From UBA6244 sp965140775 (GTDB taxonomy: Bacteria > Bacteroidota > Bacteroidia > Bacteroidales > F082), in assembly GCA_965140775.1 (NCBI GenBank), contig OZ223471.1:3038001-3102000 (forward strand): a stretch of 64,000 nt of DNA. The letters run 5' to 3'. Shown in pieces: positions 23,609 through 32,421 of this stretch. The position numbers and the translations under genes are program-made. The notes under the pieces are model-generated. The model was not told the DNA's origin. It did no database searches and was given only the letters and a program-made list of their open reading frames with translations. Position 1 is the stretch's first letter, and each line of letters begins with the position of its first letter.

Positions 23609-25938
23609 AGGATTACTACCGCGTTTACCGGACAAATCCGGCGACATATGTCACATTGAATACATTTTTCCTGATCCACCACATGCACCTGATAGGGTTG
23701 GAAGGCGATGGCATCTGTGGGACAATCGACGGCACACTTGGTACAGCCGATACAATCATCAGTGATCTGATAGTGAACCAGGGCTTTACACTTTCCTGAC
23801 CTACACTTGCCTTCAATATGATCCAGGTATTCTTGCCGGAAATAGGTGAGTGTGGACAACACCGGATTGGGAGCAGTTCTGCCCAGACCGCACAGACTTC
23901 CCTTTTGGGTGCTGTAGGCCAATTTTTCGAGGGTAAGGAGGTCTTCGGGTTTTCCATCTCCGGTACATATTTTATCGAGAATTTCAAGCATGCGGCGGGT
24001 GCCTATCCGGCAAAAGGTACACTGTCCGCACGACTGATCCTGGGTAAACGACAAAAAATACCGCGCCATGTCCACCATGCAATCGTCTTCATCCAGCACC
24101 ACCAGACCACCTGAACCCATCATGGCACCCACCGATGAAAGCGATTCAAAATCAATGGGGGTATCGGCCAAAGAAGCCGGAATACAACCTCCCGAAGGAC
24201 CCCCAATTTGCACCGCCTTGAACACTTTTCCGTTGGGAATGCCGCCGCCGATTTTCTCCACAATCTCTCGGATGGTAATGCCCATGGGCACTTCGATGAG
24301 ACCGCCACGGTTGATTTTTCCTGCCAAAGCAAATACTTTGGTTCCCTTGCTATCGCCACTTCCGATGGAGGCAAAAGCGGGTGCGCCATGCCGGATGATC
24401 CAGGAAATCAGCGAGAAAGTTTCGGTATTGTTGATGAGGGTGGGTTTACCCCACAGGCCTTGTTCGGACGGATAGGGAGGTCGCAAACGTGGGATACCCC
24501 GGTTTCCCTCCACAGAGGCGATGAGGGCCGTTTCTTCGCCACAGATAAATGCTCCTGCCCCTTCAAAAACTGATAGCTCAAAGGAGAAATCAGTATGTAA
24601 TATCTTACTGCCCAGCAAGTTGCTTTGTTCGCAGAGTTGCAATGCCTGTTTGATACGTTTTACGGCCAATGGATATTCGGCACGGATGTACAGAATTCCC
24701 CGGTTGGCACCCACGGCATAAGCGGCGATAATCATTCCTTCGATCACCCGAAAGGGGTACGACTCCAACAGCATGCGGTCCATGAAAGCCCCGGGGTCAC
24801 CTTCGTCGCCATTGCAAATCACATACTTTTGGTCGGAGATTTCCTGCTGAACCAAAGACCACTTGGTACCGGTTGAGAAACCACCTCCTCCCCTTCCGCG
24901 AAGCCCGCTTTGCTTGATGATGTCAACAATTTCTTCAGGAGTTTGTTTGAGACATGTCTTGAGTGCCTCGAATCCTCCCAGACTAAGGTATTCGTTTAAA
25001 TCAACGGGACTGATCATGCCACGATGCTCCGTGGCCAGATTTACCTGTCCGGCCAAAAACTCCGCCACGGGTGTATCTTGTTGGTCGCCGGCATATTTTT
25101 GGGTGAATTTGGGTACCCCATTGATTACATGATCATTAACAAAAGCATTAAGATTGGTAACGGTACGTCGCCAAAGGTTTTTCGATTTGAAATGCTTTCG
25201 GATGATGTCGTTGACTTCCCGTGCCTCAATTTTGGTATAAAAATAAGGTGTTTCGTTGGGTTTATGAATTTCCAGTAAAGGAACCTGATTGCATATTCCC
25301 ACACAACCCACCTGTTTCACCTCCACGTTAGATTTGTTGGCGGCAAGAGACTGTTCCAAAGCAACTTTAACATCTGAGCTTCCGCTGGCCACACAGCAAG
25401 ACCCCAGACCAATGCGGATTTCACCTTCCGACTCCTTGGTTGTTGCTGCCCGTTTACTGTCGCCAACCGTATCGCCATCCTTTGTTGTGAGAAACTCTTC
25501 CAGAATCTCTCCTACCCTACCCGGCTCCACATGTCCAAAGGTATGTTGATCTATTTGAACTGCAGGAGCAATGGTACAACACCCCAGACAGGCAACTTTT
25601 TCAACGGTAAAAAGGCCTTCAGCATCTGTATCTTCATTTTCATTCAGGTTTAAATGCCGCTTAAACGCATCGTAAACCTGCATGGCACCCTTCACATGAC
25701 AGGCCGTTCCCACGCATACCTTAATCATATGCTTTCCAACAGGTTGATGCCGGAATTGGTTGTAAAAAGTGGAAATGCCATAAATTCTTGAAAGGCTGAT
25801 GTCGGTGGTTTCGGCCACACGAATCAGGGCCTCTTCCGGCAGATAATGATAAACAGCCTGAATGGCTTGCAAAATCGGGATTACCGACTCCACTGCGCGT
25901 CCATTTTCGGCGATGATCTTATCTACAACTTCCTTCAT
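23605..25938 (-). CDS. NuoE-NuoF-ferredoxin fusion (NADH-oxidising subunit)
   Basis: 777 residues. Domain order: NuoE-like thioredoxin-fold [2Fe-2S] domain (about 1-150; CVGTAC and ACLGCC), a second thioredoxin-like ferredoxin (about 170-260; GLGSCC and GCVGIC), and NuoF (about 290-690) with the NADH/FMN loops GRGGGGFSTGTKW and CNGDEGDPGAFMDR plus GAGAFICGEETALIAS. The NuoF [4Fe-4S] ligands are CGQCTFCRIG and a later Cys in GSLCGLG. Two C-terminal [4Fe-4S] motifs follow (CIGCTKCAVDCP, CIQCDICRRICP). This plan is known from HydB/HydC and NAD-linked formate dehydrogenase subunits, which oxidise NADH or reduce NAD+ and can take part in electron bifurcation. No hydrogenase or formate dehydrogenase catalytic gene is nearby. 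Confidence 0.92.
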   Translation of the reverse strand: MKEVVDKIIAENGRAVESVIPILQAIQAVYHYLPEEALIRVAETTDISLSRIYGISTFYNQFRHQPVGKHMIKVCVGTACHVKGAMQVYDAFKRHLNLNENEDTDAEGLFTVEKVACLGCCTIAPAVQIDQHTFGHVEPGRVGEILEEFLTTKDGDTVGDSKRAATTKESEGEIRIGLGSCCVASGSSDVKVALEQSLAANKSNVEVKQVGCVGICNQVPLLEIHKPNETPYFYTKIEAREVNDIIRKHFKSKNLWRRTVTNLNAFVNDHVINGVPKFTQKYAGDQQDTPVAEFLAGQVNLATEHRGMISPVDLNEYLSLGGFEALKTCLKQTPEEIVDIIKQSGLRGRGGGGFSTGTKWSLVQQEISDQKYVICNGDEGDPGAFMDRMLLESYPFRVIEGMIIAAYAVGANRGILYIRAEYPLAVKRIKQALQLCEQSNLLGSKILHTDFSFELSVFEGAGAFICGEETALIASVEGNRGIPRLRPPYPSEQGLWGKPTLINNTETFSLISWIIRHGAPAFASIGSGDSKGTKVFALAGKINRGGLIEVPMGITIREIVEKIGGGIPNGKVFKAVQIGGPSGGCIPASLADTPIDFESLSSVGAMMGSGGLVVLDEDDCMVDMARYFLSFTQDQSCGQCTFCRIGTRRMLEILDKICTGDGKPEDLLTLEKLAYSTQKGSLCGLGRTAPNPVLSTLTYFRQEYLDHIEGKCRSGKCKALVHYQITDDCIGCTKCAVDCPTDAIAFQPYQVHVVDQEKCIQCDICRRICPVNAVVIL

Positions 25939-25950
25939 TCAAATAACTCC

Positions 25951-27885
25951 CTAATTTCCAATACAAAACAAATGATCATTCCCACGAATATAGATTCGGC
26001 CATCTGCAAAAGCAGGGGTAGTCATACATTTCTCACCCAAGGGCGAATCTGCCAGCAAGTTAAACTCCCGTTCGGCACCAAAAACGTGCATGATACCGGC
26101 CATATCCATCAAATATATTTTTCCTTCTGCCAACATGGGCGATGAATAGAACCCGTTGTCGAACTCATGTTCCCATAAAATTTCTCCTGATTTGGCATCA
26201 TAGCAAACCATCACGCCATAGCTGGTAGCCATGAACAACAAACTTTCGGTGGCCACGGGACTGGGAACATCCGACAGATATTCGTCGCTTTCCCATAGAA
26301 TTTCAGGAGATTCGCCCAATTGAATGGCCACCAGGCGGGCATATTCATTCACGGCATACACCACCCCATCGGCATAAGCCGCCGACGGACCCACTTCGCC
26401 AAAAATACAATTCAGTTCCCAGTTTAACTTTCCCGTCAACGGATCGAACGACGAGACCATGGGGTCGGCCACCGTAATTATTTCAGTACGATTACCGATA
26501 TTTACCACGATAGGCGAAGCCCAGGAAATTTTCACCTTGTGTTCAGTCTCCCAAACGGTTGCTCCCGTGAGTACAGAAAGCCCCATGAGTTTGGGAGCGG
26601 ATTTGATATCGTATTGCAGAATCAACATATCCTGATACAATATAAGTGAGGAGGAGTGGCCGTAATGATTGCCGGTGGGACCCATATTTTTCGCCCAAAG
26701 TTGCCGGCCTTCCATGTCGAGCGCAATCAAATCACCATTGGCAAAAATGGCAAACACCCGCTGTCCGTCGGTAGTTAAGGATGGCGCCGCCTGTCCGGTA
26801 TCCTCGGTAACTTTGGGCGCAGTGGGAGGAGAACCCGGTATTCCGGAAACCTGAGTTGTCCACAAAAATTCACCCGTATTTCGATCCAGACAATAGACCT
26901 CCCGCTGAGCCGAATTGGCTCCCGACACGAAAAGCTTATCGCCCCAAATAATGGGCGAATTATAGCCATGTAAGGGGATTTTTACTTTCCACAGGATGTT
27001 TTCTCCCGTGACACCATCCCAGTCAACAGGAATATTTTTACGATGGGAAATACCGTTTCCAAAGGGTCCGCGAAAGGAAGGATGATTGCTGAGAATTTCC
27101 TTTTCGGTGGGGAAAGCAGGGACAGTTTTGGGTTGATCAGGTATCCCGGTTGATTTGGCTTTTTCTTCTTGTTTAGGCTTTTTGGGTTGCTCTGTAACGA
27201 CTGCTTCCGTATTTTTCTCCGGATTTTTTATGGGTGCAACAACAGCAGCAGGTTCCTCAGTTTGACTTTCCGTAACAACTGAATTTTCTTCGGATACTCC
27301 CAAGTTTTCAGGTTGAGGCGATTCTTCTTCCAAAACAGGGTTTTGAACAGGTGTGGATGCCGAATTATTTGAATTTTCGGAAGCAGAGGCCATCAGTTGA
27401 TTGGCCAATGAGTCGGATAGTTGCAAATGCGTTAACAGGGCAAAGACAAAAGCAATAACTACCAGAGCTCCACCGCTGATGGCCACCCATTTTCGGGCCT
27501 TTTGTTGTTCAAAAAATGTATTTTCCTTTTCAGACATCTCCACCTCTCTGGCGGCATTTGTGTGCATCATCTGCATGGCCAGCACCAACACCACCACACT
27601 GATCAACAACAAATAACCACCGGTTCTGACCTGCCACTGATTGGTAAAATATGCCTTACGCGCCAGCAAATCAACGGTTCGTATTTGCTCACGCAACTGC
27701 ACATCGTCGGGGTTGGCATTCAGACGTTGCACCAGCGCATTGATCATCTCCGTTTCCACAGGATCCATGCGTTTGTATTGAGCATAATTCACAATCAATA
27801 AGATGGATATGACGAAAGCAAAAGCTCCGGCAATTTGTGCCAAAAGTTTCCAGAAATTGCTATGCACGCTCCTATTTTGTGTCAT
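25951..27885 (-). CDS. Membrane-anchored PQQ-like beta-propeller protein C
   Basis: 644 residues. Three predicted membrane helices (about 14-34, 86-107 and 134-155) enclose a short helical loop (about 40-80). A linker rich in Glu, Pro, Gln and Lys follows (about 165-265). The C-terminal propeller opens with PSFRGPFGNGISHRK and carries DRNTGEFLWTTQV, DPLTGKLNWELN and DAKSGEILWEHEF blade motifs. The membrane part places the propeller at the periplasmic face next to the NapH-like protein encoded 21 bp upstream. The gene is also 12 bp from the NuoEF-like gene, so it bridges the periplasmic and cytoplasmic redox modules of the cluster. I do not recognise the membrane domain. Confidence 0.83.
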   Translation of the reverse strand: MTQNRSVHSNFWKLLAQIAGAFAFVISILLIVNYAQYKRMDPVETEMINALVQRLNANPDDVQLREQIRTVDLLARKAYFTNQWQVRTGGYLLLISVVVLVLAMQMMHTNAAREVEMSEKENTFFEQQKARKWVAISGGALVVIAFVFALLTHLQLSDSLANQLMASASENSNNSASTPVQNPVLEEESPQPENLGVSEENSVVTESQTEEPAAVVAPIKNPEKNTEAVVTEQPKKPKQEEKAKSTGIPDQPKTVPAFPTEKEILSNHPSFRGPFGNGISHRKNIPVDWDGVTGENILWKVKIPLHGYNSPIIWGDKLFVSGANSAQREVYCLDRNTGEFLWTTQVSGIPGSPPTAPKVTEDTGQAAPSLTTDGQRVFAIFANGDLIALDMEGRQLWAKNMGPTGNHYGHSSSLILYQDMLILQYDIKSAPKLMGLSVLTGATVWETEHKVKISWASPIVVNIGNRTEIITVADPMVSSFDPLTGKLNWELNCIFGEVGPSAAYADGVVYAVNEYARLVAIQLGESPEILWESDEYLSDVPSPVATESLLFMATSYGVMVCYDAKSGEILWEHEFDNGFYSSPMLAEGKIYLMDMAGIMHVFGAEREFNLLADSPLGEKCMTTPAFADGRIYIRGNDHLFCIGN

Positions 27886-27906
27886 ATACTATTCATTTCT
27901 ATATCA

Positions 27907-29178
27907 TTAGCTATCTTTTTGTACAGGACAATAATCCATACATCGGGCACAACTCAAGCAAGTTCCTTTGTTGGGCTCATAATCTTTTCTGAATTTAAAG
28001 GTGGACAATTGGGCCAACGTCAATCCAAAAACTAGTCCCAAAAAACCTCCCAGCCACATGCTGCCCACCCGAAATTTGTTCAATAGGTCATGTGATTCGG
28101 CCATCAGGGTTTCACGGCTTTTTCCGGATGCCCTGAAAGCCTCTACCTCAATGGAAACTTCTGTGTTATTTTCCGTTGAATTGCTCAACAACATGACCTC
28201 TTGTGCCAAACGAATTTTTGGATGAACCAGGGCCAGTTTTTCATGAAATTGCGCTCCCGTCCATACCCCGAGCACAACCAAGAATGGAATGATGGCGGCC
28301 AAGGCCAAAAAGCGCCTGGATGTTACCTTGGGCGATTCTTTCAACCGGACAGATTCGGGTTGTTCGATGGCTCCGAAAGGACAGGAATTTTCGCACAAGC
28401 GACATTGAATACATTTGGAGGGCGTGATGGTGAGGTGATATTTTGAGATGCGGCTCGTGAGGTTGAGCAATACGCCATAGGGACAAAAAAACCGACAGTA
28501 GGGCCGTGCAATGAAAACGCTGGTCAGTAAAAAAATGGCACCTAAAGCAATCATGGTAAATGTGCCATCCAAGCGAAATATCCCGATAAATGGATCGTAC
28601 CGACAAATGACAAAATCGGTGGCCGTAGCTGCATAAAGCACTGCCAATCCGAGATAGATAAACGGAATCAATCCCAACAAAGTTTGCAACCACGATCGCA
28701 ACTGAATTGGTTTCCAAACAAATAAATCCTGTATGGCACCCAACGGACAAACTCCGGCACAAAACACCCGTCCGAAAAGAAGGGAAAACACCAACGGAAG
28801 AATAAAAAAGGCCAATACCGTAACCGGAATTTTATATCCCGGCTCGAACAATGCCAGTGCGATATTTTGTACTGATCCTACCGAACAAACACACCCTTCG
28901 CGAAAAAACCCAAAATACCCGATGGAGAACACCGACACCAACAGCACACCCACGCGGGAACGCTTTTTCAATACCAACCAGGTTACCAACGACAACGCCA
29001 GCAACAACACCAAAACATCCAAATACTCCAGATAATTGGACCGTGCAGCAGGAATCTGGGTAATTTTTTGCACATAACCCGACTCAAACTCCGGCTTGGG
29101 AAAACGTTGGGCCTGTGCTACGACTCCTTGAATCATGGCCAAAAATAACACGCCTATTTTACTTGTCAGGTTTTTCAT
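27907..29178 (-). CDS. NapH/NosR-like membrane ferredoxin
   Basis: 423 residues from ATG 29178 (the longer open frame overlaps the upstream ferredoxin gene and is spurious). Signal-like N-terminus, a short periplasmic part, then membrane helices with Fer4_5-type Cys motifs: CAGVCPLGAIQDL and CRFFCPYGVLLNL. An additional GCVCSVGSVQN motif precedes them. A classical ferredoxin motif follows (CIQCRLCENSCPFGAI), then another helix, a periplasmic segment, a last helix and a C-terminal CLSCARCMDYCPV. NapH, NosR and RnfE-type proteins move electrons across the inner membrane between quinols or flavins and periplasmic acceptors. The 4-bp gap to the NapG-like gene supports a functional pair. Confidence 0.87.
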   Translation of the reverse strand: MKNLTSKIGVLFLAMIQGVVAQAQRFPKPEFESGYVQKITQIPAARSNYLEYLDVLVLLLALSLVTWLVLKKRSRVGVLLVSVFSIGYFGFFREGCVCSVGSVQNIALALFEPGYKIPVTVLAFFILPLVFSLLFGRVFCAGVCPLGAIQDLFVWKPIQLRSWLQTLLGLIPFIYLGLAVLYAATATDFVICRYDPFIGIFRLDGTFTMIALGAIFLLTSVFIARPYCRFFCPYGVLLNLTSRISKYHLTITPSKCIQCRLCENSCPFGAIEQPESVRLKESPKVTSRRFLALAAIIPFLVVLGVWTGAQFHEKLALVHPKIRLAQEVMLLSNSTENNTEVSIEVEAFRASGKSRETLMAESHDLLNKFRVGSMWLGGFLGLVFGLTLAQLSTFKFRKDYEPNKGTCLSCARCMDYCPVQKDS

Positions 29179-29182
29179 GGAG

Positions 29183-29758
29183 TTACGAATTTTTGGATAC
29201 CAACCCTTTAAAGATACTGCTTTCGCTTGCCGGCACACGACTAAATGCATCGGCCGGACAATCACGGGCGATCGCACACTCGTTGCAGTTGACACAAATA
29301 TCCTGACGCACTTGCAGTTGTAGGGAACCATTGCCAAAAGCACTGCATCCGGCCACACACTTTCCACAGCCGATGCACAAATCTTCGTCGATGGTATATT
29401 CATAAAAGGGGTCTTCCACAAACTTCCGTTGAATGGCAGCGGTGGGGCAAAGCTGGTTTTCGGCGGCCGTGGTGAGTTGGGAAGTGCCCGGACGGAAATA
29501 TCCGCCGCATAAATTGCAATAACCACACATATCGAAAACATGTACACATTTTACGGCAGAGGGGGTGAGAACACAATGGGTGGCACATTGACCACATTGT
29601 ACGCATTTGGCCGGATCCAACTGCCAGACCAGCTCTTCGGTTGAAGCGTTTTTGGCCAGAAAAATGCCTACCCCACCCAAAGCCACGCCTGCCGTAATCC
29701 GGAGACTGCTGAACAGAAATTCTCTGCGGGTGGTGCTATGGTCTTTATTTTCTGACAT
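29183..29758 (-). CDS. Tat-exported NapG-like poly-ferredoxin
   Basis: 191 residues from ATG 29758. The twin-arginine signal STTRREFLFSS precedes a hydrophobic stretch (about 20-38), so the protein folds with its clusters in the cytoplasm before export. The mature part has four Cys-rich blocks: CVQCGQCATHC, CGYCNLCGGY with a later CPTAAI, CIGCGKCVAGC, and CVNCNECAIARDCPADAF. This suits four [4Fe-4S] clusters, as in NapG/MauM-type proteins. It should exchange electrons with the NapH-like protein encoded next. The start overlaps the preceding small Tat gene by 14 bp. No nitrate reductase (NapA/NapB) genes are present. Confidence 0.87.
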   Translation of the reverse strand: MSENKDHSTTRREFLFSSLRITAGVALGGVGIFLAKNASTEELVWQLDPAKCVQCGQCATHCVLTPSAVKCVHVFDMCGYCNLCGGYFRPGTSQLTTAAENQLCPTAAIQRKFVEDPFYEYTIDEDLCIGCGKCVAGCSAFGNGSLQLQVRQDICVNCNECAIARDCPADAFSRVPASESSIFKGLVSKNS

Positions 29759-29954
29759 GCAATTCGCGTTTGATGAATTCGTCGGCTTGGGGCAAACCGC
29801 ATGTTGTGAGCTTTTTGCAGTTGCGGCAAACAAAATCGAAAGTACATGTTTCACCGGTTTCCTCTTTCAGCAGCAAATAACCACTTCCCACGGCAATTGC
29901 CCCGAAAGTCATGTTTCGCAATACTTTTTTCAAAAATGTTCTCCTGTTTACCAT
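29745..29954 (-). CDS. Tiny Tat-exported cysteine protein
   Basis: 69 residues from ATG 29954. The N-terminus is a clear twin-arginine signal (NRRTFLKKVLRN followed by GAIAVGSGYLLL). The mature peptide of about 40 residues has four cysteines spaced C-x5-C-x2-C-x5-C (CTFDFVCRNCKKLTTC), then GLPQADEFIKREL. The spacing could bind one metal or Fe-S cluster. Tat export of so small a protein implies that a cofactor is inserted, or a partner bound, before export. I do not recognise the family. It overlaps the NapG-like ferredoxin gene by 14 bp and follows the NHL-propeller gene by 11 bp, so it belongs to the same operon. Confidence 0.78.
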   Translation of the reverse strand: MVNRRTFLKKVLRNMTFGAIAVGSGYLLLKEETGETCTFDFVCRNCKKLTTCGLPQADEFIKRELHVRK

Positions 29955-29965
29955 AGCCCCCAAAT

Positions 29966-30937
29966 TTACAAACTATTGTGCTGAAAGACCCTAATCTTTC
30001 GCTGTTTTGGGTCGAGAACAATGATTTTTTGTTCTGAATCCACCGCCAAATCAAGACCCGTGGTTCCCTTTTCAAACTGATGGGGTGCCGCCACCACACA
30101 ACTAAAACTGCCATCAGGGCGATGTATTTTTATTCTGACCAGCCCTTTTTCGCTGGTAACGAAGGAACCGTCCGAAAGCAGGGCAATATGTGAAGGGTTA
30201 CAGCAACCACTAAATCCCTCAAGGGTCATGGAAGTTTTGGTCCAGGAAGATAACAATCTACCGGAAGGGTCGTAGGCTTCAAGTTGGTGCATACCCGAAT
30301 TGACCACCCACAACTCACCATCTCTGCCCGGAGCCACGTCGAAATAGGCGCTGGGAATCACAAAGCCGGGGATGCCACGAAGGCTGTCTTTTCTTCCAAT
30401 TTCATTGATGAAATCGCCATTCAGGTTGTAGTGATATACCACTTTGTTTCCGGCATCAGCCACAAAAACCGACGAATCGGAAACGGCGATGCTCGTAATA
30501 AATACATTCTCGTTTCTGGTTTCCCAAACGGCTTTTTGAATCCCGTCTTGTGTCCAGCTTTCCAGGTGATCCAGTGCGCCCAGCAGGATATCACCGTCAT
30601 CGGCAACCGCCAACGCTGTGGTTTCAACACCCGTATAAATTGTTTTTTGAACCTGACCATTTTCATTGAAAATCAAAAAGCTATCCTTACCCCCCACGTA
30701 AATATGGTCCAGATTATCCAAAGCAAGTGCATGTGGAGCTTGTAATCCAATGGGGAAACTCATGACTTCATGGTAGCAAATCAAAGACGAATCAACCTCT
30801 TCGTAATCCGTGATATTAAACTGATACACATTTTTTTGTGGCGTATCAAAACCACCGAAAAAGTCGTAAGCCATCAAGGCAACAATGATCAGGATAACGA
30901 CAACCGCAAGTAAAACGATCCATTTATTTTGTTTCAT
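29966..30937 (-). CDS. Membrane-anchored NHL-type six-bladed beta-propeller
   Basis: 323 residues with an uncleaved-looking N-terminal membrane helix (about 7-28: IVLLAVVVILIIVALMAY). The rest is a propeller of the NHL/6-bladed type, not the PQQ type: APHALALDNLDHIYVGG, TTALAVADDGDILLG, TSIAVSDSSVFVADAGNKV, and GFVIPSAYFDVAPGRDGELWVVNSGMHQ. A SGCCNPSHIALL blade has two adjacent Cys. Such domains bind proteins, carbohydrates or small ligands; the ligand is unknown. It is anchored to the outer face of the inner membrane and lies between a PQQ-like propeller gene and the two Tat-exported genes. Confidence 0.8.
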   Translation of the reverse strand: MKQNKWIVLLAVVVILIIVALMAYDFFGGFDTPQKNVYQFNITDYEEVDSSLICYHEVMSFPIGLQAPHALALDNLDHIYVGGKDSFLIFNENGQVQKTIYTGVETTALAVADDGDILLGALDHLESWTQDGIQKAVWETRNENVFITSIAVSDSSVFVADAGNKVVYHYNLNGDFINEIGRKDSLRGIPGFVIPSAYFDVAPGRDGELWVVNSGMHQLEAYDPSGRLLSSWTKTSMTLEGFSGCCNPSHIALLSDGSFVTSEKGLVRIKIHRPDGSFSCVVAAPHQFEKGTTGLDLAVDSEQKIIVLDPKQRKIRVFQHNSL

Positions 30938-30948
30938 GGTCTTAAATT

Positions 30949-32379
30949 TTAGTGTTTACGCAGATCCAGACACACCATTTGTTTTGAATCGCGCATGAGC
31001 AGCCTACCGTCGGCAATGGCAATGGGTCCCCAGGCATCCTGCCCCTGGATGATTCGTTTTTTGTCCAGCACCTCAAATCCGGAAACAGAGGCACGGGCAA
31101 TGGTCATGGTTCCATCATCACTCAAGATGAAAAACTTGCCATCGGCCATGATGTAAGGTCCCAGTCCGAAGCGTTCCTTTTTACCACTCGTCCACAGGAT
31201 ATCCTGAACATCATCGGGCGCACAGCAAGCCAGTTGGTTTCGGTTCATACCGGCATCCTTGGGCAAGATAATAAACAGACGGTTGTTCCAAAAAATGGCC
31301 GTTTGTTGCTCAGAAGCAATGCCTTCCTTGGGTTTAAATTGTTGAAGCATGTTGGCAGAAAACCTACCTACCCTTTCAGTTACCTGAAAAAGCACTGACC
31401 CCGCGCCATAACCTGCCGTCATGAAAATTTTACCTTCCGGTAAAAGAAGCGGTGAAGGAGCCACGACGTTGGGAGCGAAATCGGTAAATTTCCACAATAT
31501 GGAACCCATGTCTTTACCCGTGGCCGAAACGCCACAAATTCCACCCACAGCGGCATACACGTACATTTTCTTTCCGTTGAAGGTCATGGGCATGATGGAT
31601 GAATGTGACATTTGCCAATGGTCCGGGTTGGGGGTCTCCCAAACAACCTTCCCTGTGGCGCAATCCACCGCCACCAAAAGCGCACTGCCTCCGGGAGCAA
31701 GAATGGCCAGGCCGGAGTCAATGAGCGGACATTGTCCGGTGTACCAAAAAGGGATTTCCGTGTGATAGGTTTTCACCATATCCAGTCCCCAAATCAGGTC
31801 GCCTGAAACAGGATTACAACACATCACATGACCCAAAGGACCGATGGTTAAAACAAAATCATCCGTTACCACCGGAACCGTGCGCGACATGCCATGGTTT
31901 CGCTTTACATGAACAGAGTAACTCCTTCGCCACAATTCCTCCCCCGTTTCCAGCGAGAAACATCGGAGGGCGACTGCTTTTTCATCCTCCAAATAATCAA
32001 GGAGATACACTTTTCCGTTGTATATGGCAGGAGCCGCATGTCCTTCACCCAAATCCACTTTCCATTTGATTTCGACATTGCCTTCAGGAAATCGATCAAT
32101 CAATGGGATGTTTTCTTTGTTGATGTTGTCGAAATCGCTTCCGCGAAAGCGTGACCACTTGCCTTTTAATGACGAATCCTCGCTTAAAAAGTGTTGAAAT
32201 TTCTCACCAATAACCACCACCTGAGTGCTTTCGGCAAGGCTATCGGGCCGATCGTCCATACCCGGAATGCTCTTGCTAAAATCGCCAACAGGATCGTACA
32301 CCACCCAAAAGATAACCAATACCAAGCCTACAAAGCTGATGATAAGCAAGAGGTATTTTTCTTTGGAGAAAGAGAGCAT
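30949..32379 (-). CDS. Membrane-anchored PQQ-like beta-propeller protein B
   Basis: 476 residues from ATG 32379; a TTG at 32403 would add eight codons. N-terminal membrane helix (about 9-30: LLLIISFVGLVLVIFWVVY), a spacer of about 50 residues, then a propeller opening with SRFRGSDFDN. Blade motifs include SLETGEELWRRSY, NPVSGDLIWGLD and DCATGKVVWETPN. There are notable Cys pairs: VMCCNPVSG and LACCAPDD, each two adjacent cysteines. An adjacent-Cys disulfide is a known feature of some PQQ alcohol dehydrogenases, but the positions here have not been matched to it. It is second in the operon, 43 bp after propeller A. Confidence 0.82.
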   Translation of the reverse strand: MLSFSKEKYLLLIISFVGLVLVIFWVVYDPVGDFSKSIPGMDDRPDSLAESTQVVVIGEKFQHFLSEDSSLKGKWSRFRGSDFDNINKENIPLIDRFPEGNVEIKWKVDLGEGHAAPAIYNGKVYLLDYLEDEKAVALRCFSLETGEELWRRSYSVHVKRNHGMSRTVPVVTDDFVLTIGPLGHVMCCNPVSGDLIWGLDMVKTYHTEIPFWYTGQCPLIDSGLAILAPGGSALLVAVDCATGKVVWETPNPDHWQMSHSSIMPMTFNGKKMYVYAAVGGICGVSATGKDMGSILWKFTDFAPNVVAPSPLLLPEGKIFMTAGYGAGSVLFQVTERVGRFSANMLQQFKPKEGIASEQQTAIFWNNRLFIILPKDAGMNRNQLACCAPDDVQDILWTSGKKERFGLGPYIMADGKFFILSDDGTMTIARASVSGFEVLDKKRIIQGQDAWGPIAIADGRLLMRDSKQMVCLDLRKH

Positions 32380-32421
32380 TTCCGGAGCAGTTATTATTTC
32401 CAAGCGACTTGTTAAGCCGAT

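Noticed and set aside
27907..29547. 546-codon version of the NapH-like gene
   Set aside because: The upstream 123 codons overlap the NapG-like gene in another frame; ATG 29178 gives a proper hydrophobic N-terminus 4 bp after the NapG-like stop.
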